Shown piece after piece: positions 16,379 to 24,340 of a stretch of DNA of 64,000 nucleotides. Each line of letters starts with the position of its first letter. Positions within the stretch are counted from its first letter, which is position 1. Below the pieces are notes generated by a model that did not search any database, had not been told where the DNA came from, and was given only the letters and a program-made list of their open reading frames with translations. This DNA is from Methylomonas rosea (GTDB lineage Bacteria; Pseudomonadota; Gammaproteobacteria; Methylococcales; Methylomonadaceae): assembly GCF_024505055.1 (NCBI RefSeq), contig NZ_JANIBL010000009.1, positions 34,238 to 98,237 of the forward strand. The letters run 5' to 3'. The position numbers were made by a program, and so were the translations under genes.

Positions 16379-18310
16379 ATGATAGACAAGCAAAAACTAA
16401 CCGAACTTTATCAGGCTTTTGTCAAATTCTTATGCGTGGTTGGGGCCTGGCTTAAATCGACCTGGCAAGCGCAAGCCAAACCTAAACCGGGTGCCGACCA
16501 GCCCGACGGCAGCGAGCCGAAGCGTTCGCCGATATGGTTATACGTGCTTTTGGGGATTTTCGTACTGTCGCTATTCGCCGGCGGCGAACGCATCCAGGGC
16601 CAGGAAATACCCTATAGCCAGTTTCTTACCCTGGTTAACGACAATAAAGTCGAAAACGCCGTCGTCACTCAGCGTTTCATCAACGGCACATTAAAAGAAG
16701 AAGACAAGAAAATCGGCAAGCATTTCTTCACCGTGCCCTTGTGGGACGAGTCGTTGGTTAAAAACCTGCAAGAGCATAAAGTCGAATATGTGGTAAGAAG
16801 CGGCGACAACTGGCTGAGTAATTTACTGTTTAACTGGGTGATTCCCGTCGCGATCTTTGCCGGGCTGTGGATGTGGTTGCTGCCGAAAATGACCGGCGGC
16901 GCAGGTCGCGGCTTTTTGAACTTGGGTAATAAAATCCGTATCCAGCAGGAAACCTCCAAAACCACCTTCGACGACGTGGCTGGCGCGGAAAGCGCGAAGC
17001 AGGAATTGAAGGAAACCATCGAGTTTTTAAAATCCCCGGAAAAACTGCAAAAACTGGGCGGCCGCATGCCTAAAGGCGTGTTGCTAGTCGGCTCGCCGGG
17101 TACCGGTAAAACGCTGTTGGCCCGCGCGGTGTCTGGCGAAGCCGGGGTGCCGTTTTTTAACATCAGCGCCTCGGAATTTATCGAACTATTTGTCGGTATC
17201 GGCGCGGCGCGGGTGCGGGATTTGTTCGAGCAGGCCCGGCAAAAAGCCCCGTGCATTATCTTCATCGACGAACTGGATGCGATCGGCCGTTCTCGCGGCG
17301 GCCCGGCGATCATGGGCGGTAACGACGAGCGCGAGCAAACCCTGAATCAACTGCTCACCGAAATGGACGGCTTCGACGCCACCTCCGGCGTGGTGGTGAT
17401 GGCCGCGACCAACCGTCCGGAAATCTTGGATAAGGCTTTGCTGCGCGCCGGTCGCTTCGATAGGCAAATCGTCGTCGACAAACCCGACCTGATCGACCGC
17501 GTGGCTATTCTGAAACTGCACAGCAAAGCCATGCAATTGGACAAAGACATAGACTTAAACACGGTTGCTAAACGCACCCCCGGTTTCGTTGGCGCCGATT
17601 TGTCCAACATCGCCAACGAAGCGGCGATTATGGCCGCGCGCAGCGGCCGCGACACCGTCAACATGGCCGATTTTGAAGCCGCCATCGACAGAGTGATGGC
17701 CGGTCCGGAAAAGAAAAACCGTATCCTCGGCCCGGACGAAAAGCGCCGGGTGGCTTATCACGAAGCCGGTCACGCCTTGGTTGCCGAAAACGTGCCGACC
17801 GGCCAACCGGTGCATAAAATCTCGATAATTCCGCGTGGCGTCTCCGCTCTGGGTTTTACCTTGCAGCTCCCGGTCGAGGAAAAATACCTGTCTACCGAAA
17901 ACGAGCTGAAAGACCAGTTGGCTATTCTGCTCGGCGGTCGCGTCGCCGAACAACTGGCGCTGCAAAGCGTCTCCACCGGCGCCCAAAATGATCTTGAAAA
18001 AGCCAGCGAAATCGCCCGCAACATGGTCTGCTATTTGGGCATGAGCAAAAAGCTGGGTCCGCAAATCTACGGCCAACGCCAGCAACTGCAATTCCTGCCC
18101 GGCGATATGTCCGAACAACGCAACTACAGCGAAGAAACCGCGCGTGTCGTCGATGCGGAAATTAAGGGTTTAATCGAAGACGCCGAACGCCGCGCGCAAA
18201 AGATATTGAGCGAGAAACGCGGTTATCTGGATAAGTTGGCTGAGCTGTTGCAAGAGAAAGAGGTGATTCAGCGGGAGGAGATGGTAGCGTTGATTGGCGG
18301 TGGGAAGTAA
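16379..18310 (+). CDS. ftsH: ATP-dependent zinc metalloprotease FtsH
   Basis: 643 residues from ATG 16379 (AAAGGGGAG upstream; an earlier in-frame ATG at 16277 lacks a ribosome site). Membrane-anchored AAA protease that degrades misfolded membrane proteins and regulators. TM1 about 51-69, periplasmic domain, TM2 about 152-167. AAA domain: Walker A GSPGTGKT (about 238), pore loop [11 protein letters not shown], Walker [10 protein letters not shown], second region of homology [21 protein letters not shown]. Peptidase zinc site HEAGH (about 460). The pore-loop Ile (usual FVGVG) and the Ser in Walker A (usual GPPGTGKT), plus the lack of an rlmE neighbour, suggest a second ftsH paralogue and not the housekeeping copy. 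It is alone on the plus strand. Confidence 0.95.
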   Translation: MIDKQKLTELYQAFVKFLCVVGAWLKSTWQAQAKPKPGADQPDGSEPKRSPIWLYVLLGIFVLSLFAGGERIQGQEIPYSQFLTLVNDNKVENAVVTQRFINGTLKEEDKKIGKHFFTVPLWDESLVKNLQEHKVEYVVRSGDNWLSNLLFNWVIPVAIFAGLWMWLLPKMTGGAGRGFLNLGNKIRIQQETSKTTFDDVAGAESAKQELKETIEFLKSPEKLQKLGGRMPKGVLLVGSPGTGKTLLARAVSGEAGVPFFNISASEFIELFVGIGAARVRDLFEQARQKAPCIIFIDELDAIGRSRGGPAIMGGNDEREQTLNQLLTEMDGFDATSGVVVMAATNRPEILDKALLRAGRFDRQIVVDKPDLIDRVAILKLHSKAMQLDKDIDLNTVAKRTPGFVGADLSNIANEAAIMAARSGRDTVNMADFEAAIDRVMAGPEKKNRILGPDEKRRVAYHEAGHALVAENVPTGQPVHKISIIPRGVSALGFTLQLPVEEKYLSTENELKDQLAILLGGRVAEQLALQSVSTGAQNDLEKASEIARNMVCYLGMSKKLGPQIYGQRQQLQFLPGDMSEQRNYSEETARVVDAEIKGLIEDAERRAQKILSEKRGYLDKLAELLQEKEVIQREEMVALIGGGK

Positions 18311-18367
18311 CCCCTAGTACTTGGCACCAGTGCTGTAACTAATAGATAGTCTTAAAGTCGACAATCC

Positions 18368-18386
18368 CTTCTCCCTCCGGGAGAAG
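18368..18386. terminator. Hairpin after ftsH, also a dispersed repeat core
   Basis: CTTCTCCC-TCC-GGGAGAAG forms a perfect eight-base-pair stem between the convergent ends of ftsH and the PhoD-like gene. No T-run follows on either strand. The sequence and its flank (GTTAGGATGAGGG) belong to the same repeat family as 11630-11717, so the terminator role is uncertain. Confidence 0.45.
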
Positions 18387-18446
18387 GTTAGGATGAGGGT
18401 ATATAAAACAAACTGCTCTGAGGGAGAGGAAATATTTTGGCAAGCC

Positions 18447-19874
18447 CTAAAACAAAAACGGTTGGGAATATTGACGAAACAGTTGACCCTTCCGATCAAA
18501 AATCTCCGCACTACACCAAGGCCTGCCCTTACCAATGTCTACCGACACTCGGGTAAAGCTCTCGTCGCCAATGAAGCCTTCGCCTTCGTAGCGGTATTCG
18601 ATGCGGTCGCGGAGTCGGCGGCTACTGTCAGACCACTGCATAAATTCAAGCGTCTTGTCGCCATAAAAGTCGCTTTTGCTTTCGTGCGGGTAGGGCCAAT
18701 AAAACGGTGATGATACCAGCGAGGTCAACAGAAATTGCTGATCCTGGTAGCAACGCATCCGCGCGAAACTGGAGTTGTGCACGTCGCCGGATAAAAACAC
18801 CACGTCGCTAATGCCTTCCACTCGGATGAATTCCAGGATCATACTGCGTTCGTCGTCAAAGCCGGCCCATTTGTCCTCGCTGCCTTTGGCCGGCTTTGGG
18901 TCGGGGAAGAACGGTACGCTGGATACTACAAATTTCACCGGCGCATTGCGGTGTTGATGTAACCATTCCAAAAACGCATTGAGCTGCTCGCGGCCGAGCA
19001 TGGTTTTACCTTCGATACTGGTGGCTTCACTAATCCGCAAGGTGCGGGTATCCATTACAAAAAACGGAAAGGGTCCCTTCTCGAAGTGATACCAAAACTG
19101 GCCATTGGGCGTGTCCGGGTTATGTAGGTGCTGATATGACGCATAGGCCCGCATCCGCGTCGCGAAAAAACCGCTGTTCTCGTCGCGCATCTGGTTTTTC
19201 GACCAGTCGTTACGAATTTCGTGATCGTCCAGGATCATGTAGGTCGGCACGCTGCTCATCAACTCGCGGATATTTGGCAGCTTGAACGACTTGCGATAAA
19301 TCTCGCATAGCTCGTCGAAATTGGAATATTCGTGCAACTTATTCAACGGATCGGCATACACCTGATCGCCGACCGCCAAGAAGAAATCCAGTGGGTTCTG
19401 TTGATGCTGAGTGAAAATGGAACGGAAAGTCTTGTCGCCTTTTTCGGCATCGTTCAAAAACACGTTATCCCAATACAAATAGCGACAGGAACCGAACACA
19501 AAATTTAGCGTGGTATCGTCGCTGGGCCGGTGGGTTTTAAAAGTCGTGCCGACTTTTTCGGTGCTATTCACGACTGGTCCCTGCACCAAAACATCGGTAG
19601 CCGGCGCTTGTGCGTCACGCTTATAAACCAGCCCGCATTCCAATCGATAAACTGTATCGGCTTTTAAGCCATCGAATTTCACTACTCCGGTAAAATCGTA
19701 ATAGTCCTTTAAAAAGCAATATTTCGACGCGACCAATTTGGCACCGTCGTACAGATCAAAAGCACCGTAACAAAACTCGCGACTGGCATGATTAGGGCCT
19801 TTCGCGCCGCGTATCCAGATTTTTACGGAAGTGTCGGTGGTGTGACCAATGATGGGGCCTAGGGTGATAGACAT
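18447..19874 (-). CDS. PhoD-like metallophosphatase
   Basis: 475 residues. An N-terminal beta-sandwich region (about 1-110) precedes a metallophosphatase domain with the PhoD motifs FGSCRY, AVGDQVYAD, LDDHEIRND and LSGDVHNSS, which supply the metal ligands. Family members hydrolyse phosphodiesters and phosphomonoesters, including teichoic or phospholipid-type substrates, normally outside the cytoplasm. Here there is no Tat or Sec signal: the protein begins directly with MSITLGPIIGHTTDTSVKIW, like the variant found in other bacteria with unexported PhoD-like proteins. Its stop faces ftsH, and the phage-type peptidase gene lies 152 bases upstream on the same strand. The substrate is unknown. 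Confidence 0.85.
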   Translation of the reverse strand: MSITLGPIIGHTTDTSVKIWIRGAKGPNHASREFCYGAFDLYDGAKLVASKYCFLKDYYDFTGVVKFDGLKADTVYRLECGLVYKRDAQAPATDVLVQGPVVNSTEKVGTTFKTHRPSDDTTLNFVFGSCRYLYWDNVFLNDAEKGDKTFRSIFTQHQQNPLDFFLAVGDQVYADPLNKLHEYSNFDELCEIYRKSFKLPNIRELMSSVPTYMILDDHEIRNDWSKNQMRDENSGFFATRMRAYASYQHLHNPDTPNGQFWYHFEKGPFPFFVMDTRTLRISEATSIEGKTMLGREQLNAFLEWLHQHRNAPVKFVVSSVPFFPDPKPAKGSEDKWAGFDDERSMILEFIRVEGISDVVFLSGDVHNSSFARMRCYQDQQFLLTSLVSSPFYWPYPHESKSDFYGDKTLEFMQWSDSSRRLRDRIEYRYEGEGFIGDESFTRVSVDIGKGRPWCSAEIFDRKGQLFRQYSQPFLF

Positions 19875-20026
19875 GCTGTTGCCTTACATTTTTTCGATTG
19901 GGACTGAACAGTCGGATATCCCTTCTGGCTCCAACAATTTTGAATTCGGGCCAACACGCAATATTCTAACTGCTCTGAGTGTTCCCAAAGTTTACCGTAG
20001 GAAATAGGAAACTCGCAGCGTTACAT

Positions 20027-20494
20027 CTACGGATATTTGGTTTTTGGCAATTCGAAATGTGGGCCATCAATAAACGCTTTTTTCCCGGCTTTCTTCCGTC
20101 GAGCAACATAATCTGCTACTAAATCCGCCGGCGAGTCGGTTGTTTCTGTAAATGTAACATCCCAAGCGCCTCCCCAGCGTAACGGAATACCTAACTCGCT
20201 GGCGGCGATCCTAACTGCATCGGCAATTTTATAAATAGGTTCCCATTCCCAGCGTAACTTACCGTTTATATATGGCACTAAATCGACAGCATGTCCGGTG
20301 ATATGTCTGGAATCCAATGTTTGAGATGCGCCCTGTCTGACCAACTCCTTTTGCTCCTCTAAGGTGCGAATACCATCGTGAACAGAAAAGTCTTGTACTG
20401 ATAGTTCGATGGCTCGTTTTACAACCGCTACTAAATCTGTATGAACACCATCTAATTCTTTTAGCGATTTTTCACCCAATTTGAAACTACCCAT
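20027..20494 (-). CDS. M15-type peptidoglycan peptidase (phage endolysin-like)
   Basis: 155 residues from ATG 20494 (AAGGAG seven bases upstream; a start at 20536 has none). It matches the phage L-alanyl-D-glutamate/VanY-type peptidase family. The zinc motif SRHITGHAVDLVPY provides a His and an Asp, and DGPHFELP near the C-terminus provides the second His. Such enzymes cut the peptide side chains of peptidoglycan. There is no signal peptide, as in phage endolysins that need a holin. It is the third gene of a lysozyme / small membrane protein / peptidase row. Confidence 0.85.
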   Translation of the reverse strand: MGSFKLGEKSLKELDGVHTDLVAVVKRAIELSVQDFSVHDGIRTLEEQKELVRQGASQTLDSRHITGHAVDLVPYINGKLRWEWEPIYKIADAVRIAASELGIPLRWGGAWDVTFTETTDSPADLVADYVARRKKAGKKAFIDGPHFELPKTKYP

Positions 20495-20539
20495 TTTGTG
20501 GCTCCTTATTAAATCCGCAATTTTTGAAACGGTCATTTC

Positions 20540-20866
20540 CTATTTGTCAGGGTCATCAATTACATCGGTACCTGTAACGGTATCGTTTTTTGATTCAGTA
20601 CTGACATCTGATTTGGTTGTTGAGCTTACTGAAGTTTTATCGTCCCATACTGCGCCAAATACATAGGACCCGATTACGCCTCCAGCAAGGAAAAAAGCAG
20701 ATTCAGCGATTGTTTCCTGTAGTCTATTATCTCCTTTTCCGAAAAGTAGTAAATAAATTATACAAAACGCACAAAATGCGAGAGTCCAATAAATAATTCT
20801 TCTACGATGTGTCCAAGATCCGCCAAAATTGCGCGCTACTGCCCCGCCAATATTCAAATTCGACAT
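20540..20866 (-). CDS. Small two-helix membrane protein, holin-like candidate
   Basis: 108 residues from ATG 20866 (GGAG upstream). Two hydrophobic helices (about 24-43 and 55-74) are separated by a short charged turn. They are followed by a hydrophilic Ser/Thr/Asp-rich tail. The N-terminus has a basic patch (HRRR) just before the first helix. The gene lies between the GH24 lysozyme and the M15 peptidase, the position of a holin in phage lysis cassettes. The sequence itself does not prove holin function. Confidence 0.7.
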   Translation of the reverse strand: MSNLNIGGAVARNFGGSWTHRRRIIYWTLAFCAFCIIYLLLFGKGDNRLQETIAESAFFLAGGVIGSYVFGAVWDDKTSVSSTTKSDVSTESKNDTVTGTDVIDDPDK

Positions 20867-20882
20867 TTTATTCTCCAATTTT

Positions 20883-21395
20883 TTAAGAGGCTACGGAATT
20901 CCAGAGCTCCGCTTCGGCAGTTCTTCTTCGTTTTAAACCAGCTAATTCTTTACCGCCAGATTTTGTCCAACGTAAAAGTTGAGAGGGTATTTGATTTGGT
21001 TCGCCCTGGTTTAATAGTTTCGTCAATGTTGAGTCTCTGAATGCGCCAATTCCAATATTGAATGCGAAGCTGACTAAGGCGCAGAAGCGTGTATCGCTAA
21101 TCTGAACATGTATTGCGTCTTCAACGCCAGTAGAAAACTTTCTGACATCGTCTTGTAGCAAAATTTCTGCCTCGGCCTTTGTGATGCCATTGGGATAAAT
21201 TGCACGGGCTATAGGTTTATTAGAAACACCTTTGACCATATTCCCGTTCGAGTCAATTACCACATGTCCCCAGCCAATCGTCCAGTAACCTGCCGGACAT
21301 AGATAAGCATCTAAATTGACTGTTGATGGATCACCATCAGGTATGCCTTCAAACGATTTAATTAATTCAACTGCTTTGCTTATATCTCTAGCCAT
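20883..21395 (-). CDS. Phage-type lysozyme, glycoside hydrolase family 24
   Basis: 170 residues, start at 21395 with AAGGAG upstream. The T4-lysozyme-like (GH24) pattern is complete: catalytic Glu in IKSFEG, then TIGWGH, SFAFNIG, and the C-terminal GLKRRRTAEAELW. It cleaves the glycan strands of peptidoglycan. No signal peptide or SAR helix is visible. It is the first gene of the lysis set, 16 bases before the small membrane protein. Base composition is lower in GC than the core genes around it, suggesting acquisition from a phage. Confidence 0.92.
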   Translation of the reverse strand: MARDISKAVELIKSFEGIPDGDPSTVNLDAYLCPAGYWTIGWGHVVIDSNGNMVKGVSNKPIARAIYPNGITKAEAEILLQDDVRKFSTGVEDAIHVQISDTRFCALVSFAFNIGIGAFRDSTLTKLLNQGEPNQIPSQLLRWTKSGGKELAGLKRRRTAEAELWNSVAS

Positions 21396-21549
21396 TTTTG
21401 CTCCTTAATATTTACAAGCGTAGGCCTACTGCTGGCGTCTTGGTTTGGCTTCCGACAAGCGAATACCACTAAAATATTCTTCAATTTTGATACCTCCATT
21501 CGCGCTAGATGACTTATTAGTCGTGAATGTATTGTGGTAGGTGGATACT

Positions 21550-21762
21550 CTATTTTTCTGCTCTAACTTCAAATAAATGATCTGACATGCGACCAAATCT
21601 CTGGGCAAAACTAAAGTTGGGTGCGCTCCCTTCTATTTCGTAGTATTTGCACTCGTCATATTGTTTTACTTGAATATTCTTGAAGTCACCTTTGGCGAAC
21701 CAAGCCTTGGCAATTTCAGCTTCTTCGGTGCTGTCGCACACTATCACATATAGAGTTGTCAT
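21550..21762 (-). CDS. Small hypothetical protein (70 residues)
   Basis: The start codon overlaps the stop of the lipoprotein gene upstream by one base (TAATG), so translation is coupled. The product (MTTLYVIVCDSTEEAEIAKAW...) is soluble, with a predicted beta-alpha pattern at its start and no recognised domain. It may act together with the lipoprotein. No family assigned. Confidence 0.6.
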   Translation of the reverse strand: MTTLYVIVCDSTEEAEIAKAWFAKGDFKNIQVKQYDECKYYEIEGSAPNFSFAQRFGRMSDHLFEVRAEK

Positions 21763-22496
21763 TATTTTTCCTTCTGATTGCTTCGTAAAGTGGCTATTTT
21801 TTTATATATATCATCAATATCTAGTTCATTTTTTTTTAAAATATCTATGAGTGTTTCAGCGGAATTTATCTTATCTATTTTATTTTCTATGCCAGTCCCA
21901 GATAACGCTGGTGCAAGTCTCTCTGTTTTCAGGGTTCCATCAGGAGCTAGGTAATCAATAATTTCCTTGCTTTTGAATTTGACATCGCCATCTTTTTGGA
22001 TCACTGCTTTCATAGCTGAAGGGCTAACACTATTAACGGCCTTAGCTGCGCTGGAAGCAGTATTTTCGTTAGCTGCAGTAGCTATATACATGGCAACCGC
22101 GGCAGGACTATTTACAGCAGCCTTGCCAACCGCGAAGTTTTCTGAAACATTCATATCTAAAAATAAATTTTCAACTCCAGAACTCATTTTAATCCCACTT
22201 ACTACTTCAGGAGTTATGTCTGCTTGATTTGACCTTTTATCGGTTTGGTCGGGAATGTTTTCATTTTTATCTTCGTTTTTCACTATTTTACCTGTAGGAA
22301 TTGAATAGTATTGACTCCTGACATAACCAGCCTTAATTTCATATAGTTCTGTTTGAGGGTTTTCCGCAAGGAATAATCCGATACCAGTATTGATGCTGGA
22401 AACAATGTTTTCTCTATATACTGTTTGGCAAGCAGACCCTATGGTAAGTATAAAAAAGCAACATAGAAGTTGATTTGATATTTTTAAGTGTCTCAT
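21762..22496 (-). CDS. AT-rich hypothetical lipoprotein
   Basis: 244 residues. Signal sequence with lipobox IGSAC (Cys about residue 23). The N-terminal third (INTGIGLFLAENPQTELYEIKAGYVR) looks like an ordered domain. The middle is Ala/Ser-rich, low in complexity and probably helical. The C-terminus is charged. The coding sequence is far richer in A+T than the core genes on either side, including runs such as TTTTTTTATATATAT near its 3' end. No family recognised. It is followed, with one-base overlap, by the 70-residue protein and then the lysis set. Confidence 0.65.
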   Translation of the reverse strand: MRHLKISNQLLCCFFILTIGSACQTVYRENIVSSINTGIGLFLAENPQTELYEIKAGYVRSQYYSIPTGKIVKNEDKNENIPDQTDKRSNQADITPEVVSGIKMSSGVENLFLDMNVSENFAVGKAAVNSPAAVAMYIATAANENTASSAAKAVNSVSPSAMKAVIQKDGDVKFKSKEIIDYLAPDGTLKTERLAPALSGTGIENKIDKINSAETLIDILKKNELDIDDIYKKIATLRSNQKEK

Positions 22497-22520
22497 TTTG
22501 TATTCCTATTGGATGTATTT

Positions 22521-22856
22521 TTAATGATTGTGGTCTTTGATGTGTTTTATTTCCAGGCTAAATGGATCCGTCTTAATAGATGTTAAAATATTGATATCTA
22601 AACTTGGATCAATTTCCACTCGGTAACTCCTCACCAATCCGAGACTTATACCGTTGTCATATGTTAGGCCTGCCACAGCCAAATCGTTTGCTACCATGCC
22701 GTCTATTTTAGCCTCACTGAAATATCCCAAGCCTAATATTAAGTGATGTTTTGTTCCATTTTGGTCGATCCAAGCGCACCCAGTATCCAGAAAAATAAGA
22801 ACACAGCAATATAATGCCCACCATATATCATTATATTTATGAATTATTTTAAACAT
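22521..22856 (-). CDS. Small hypothetical lipoprotein
   Basis: 111 residues. A hydrophobic N-terminal segment ends in DTGC (possible lipidation Cys near residue 27), followed by WIDQNGTKHHLILGLGYFSE and a predicted beta-rich remainder. It lies 24 bases before the larger lipoprotein gene and shares its AT-rich composition. The lipobox is weaker than usual (Asp and Thr near the Cys), so lipidation is uncertain. No family recognised. Confidence 0.55.
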   Translation of the reverse strand: MFKIIHKYNDIWWALYCCVLIFLDTGCAWIDQNGTKHHLILGLGYFSEAKIDGMVANDLAVAGLTYDNGISLGLVRSYRVEIDPSLDINILTSIKTDPFSLEIKHIKDHNH

Positions 22857-23001
22857 AGAAGTTGTTGATTATATAGACACATTGGTATCCATCTCTCCAC
22901 CTTAGGCAATGACTAAAAAACACTCAGTCATTCCATACAGGATATATTTATGAGGCTCCTTCCGTAGTCATTATCACTCCACGTTATTTCCCTGGAGTTT
23001 A

Positions 23002-23256
23002 TTAAAAGCCCCTGCTCGCGAAATATTCGATCAGGCCGCCACCTGCATTGGCGGTGCATGAGCCTAAATCACCTTGATCTTCGATAGGCGAGCACCAAGA
23101 CCGCAGGTCTACGGAAGCCGGTAATTGTTTGGGCGTGGCTTTTAAGGCTTCCGATTTGCTGAGTATTTTTTGGATCGTATCGCTTTCCGTTTGATAGTCG
23201 CGTATATCCGGTAAATCTGGCCGCCAGCCCAAGCTGTATCGATAGTTTCTGGCCAT
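23002..23256 (-). pseudogene. Truncated papain-family (C1A) cysteine peptidase
   Basis: About 84 residues from ATG 23256, with no clear ribosome site. It contains a propeptide-like start (YSLGWRPDLPDIRDY), then the mature N-terminus LPASVDLRSWCSP and the active-site motif DQGDLGSCTANA with the catalytic Cys. A TAA follows shortly after EYFASRGF. Full-length C1A enzymes continue for about 200 residues with the catalytic His and Asn, which are absent here and not found downstream in any frame. It is therefore a remnant, unless the fragment has a new role. It lies at the upstream end of the AT-rich lysis and lipoprotein segment. Confidence 0.75.
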
Positions 23257-23442
23257 GGTTCGCATACTCATTGAATATTGAAATTCGCTGCTTTGACACC
23301 GCTTTTAGCTATGATCGGATTTTGCGGTAACTAACGGCTGTTATCCAGCTGCTTTCCGTACTAGTACAAACGTACTGTCTAATAACCCGGCTGTTTAGAG
23401 TTACAATCCAGCATCACGTTATCTTCGGTAAGCAATTAACAG

Positions 23443-24117
23443 ATGAACGTCCTTCTTATAGACGACCACTTCTGCGCCCGCGAGGGTGTTGCGTTTTTGT
23501 TGAAACAAATCATTCCGGAATTGCAGGTATTCGAAGCGGAAAACTTTGACGATGGTTTGGCATTGGCAAAGCAAACACCGTTAAATCTGGTGATGCTGGA
23601 TGTGCAGTTGCCTCGTAAAGATGGGTTGGCGGGTCTGGCGGAATTGAAGGCAGCCTTTCCGGATTTGTGTGTGGTGATGTTTTCCGGGTTGGGCGATAGG
23701 GAGTTGGTTTTTCATGCGCTGCGTTTGGGGGCGATGGGGTTTATCGTTAAGACAGTGTCTCGGCAGGTCTTTGTCGATGCGTTGCGAGATGTATTGGCCG
23801 GTAAAGTTTATTTGCCGGCATCGGCAGTAGGGCAACAACGTGCAACTAGTTTGGATGTCGGTAGCGTTACAGAGATACCCGAGGTGACCGACTCGGCCAG
23901 TTTAGGCCTGACACCGCGCGAGTTTGAAGTGTTGACTTGGTTGGTGCAAGGTATAGGCAATAAGCAGATTGCCCGGCAGTTGGGTATAGAAGAGCAAACG
24001 GTGCGCAATCACCTCCGGCCGATTTATCAAAAATTTGGGGTAGCAAAGCGCACTGAGTTGTTGGTGAAGGTGTTTGAGCGGGGGATTGTGTTTGGGAAGC
24101 CGGGGGTGGGGAATTGA
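23443..24117 (+). CDS. NarL/LuxR-family response regulator
   Basis: 224 residues. The receiver (1-120) is intact: acidic pair in LLIDDH, phosphoacceptor Asp in VMLDVQLP, Lys in IVKTVS. A GerE-type helix-turn-helix follows at the C-terminus: LTPREFEVLTWLVQGIGNKQIARQLG and EQTVRNHLRPIYQKF. It is a DNA-binding transcription regulator. It faces the hybrid kinase at 24341 tail to tail, and that kinase's HNLRQP-type histidine box is characteristic of kinases working with LuxR-type regulators. The two are therefore likely partners (inference). Confidence 0.92.
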   Translation: MNVLLIDDHFCAREGVAFLLKQIIPELQVFEAENFDDGLALAKQTPLNLVMLDVQLPRKDGLAGLAELKAAFPDLCVVMFSGLGDRELVFHALRLGAMGFIVKTVSRQVFVDALRDVLAGKVYLPASAVGQQRATSLDVGSVTEIPEVTDSASLGLTPREFEVLTWLVQGIGNKQIARQLGIEEQTVRNHLRPIYQKFGVAKRTELLVKVFERGIVFGKPGVGN

Positions 24118-24266
24118 TGGCCACTCATCAATGAAACGCGGTTCGGAAGGGCTCTAGGCTGTGATGTAATCCATCTGTCGGAGCTGAAGCAAGGCTTTAG
24201 CCGTTTAAAAAAAGTGCCTGTGGGGCGCGTGAGTGAGAAGGGATTTGTTTAGAAAATCTCCCCTGA

Positions 24267-24287
24267 CCCCTCTTTTTAAAAGAGGGG
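24267..24287. terminator. Bidirectional terminator between convergent genes
   Basis: CCCCTCTTTTTAAAAGAGGGG is a palindrome with about 10 paired bases, placed between the convergent LuxR regulator and hybrid kinase genes. The T/A-rich centre gives no U-tract after the stem, so strength is uncertain. The same CCCCTC...GAGGGG design recurs in many intergenic repeats. Confidence 0.5.
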
Positions 24288-24340
24288 AATGACATTGCCA
24301 AAGCTTAACTTGTCGCCATAGGTTAAAAACCGAGTTTCCA

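Noticed and set aside
18447..23256. Complete prophage or tailocin
   Set aside because: Only lysis-type genes are present; no structural, packaging, integration or repressor genes.
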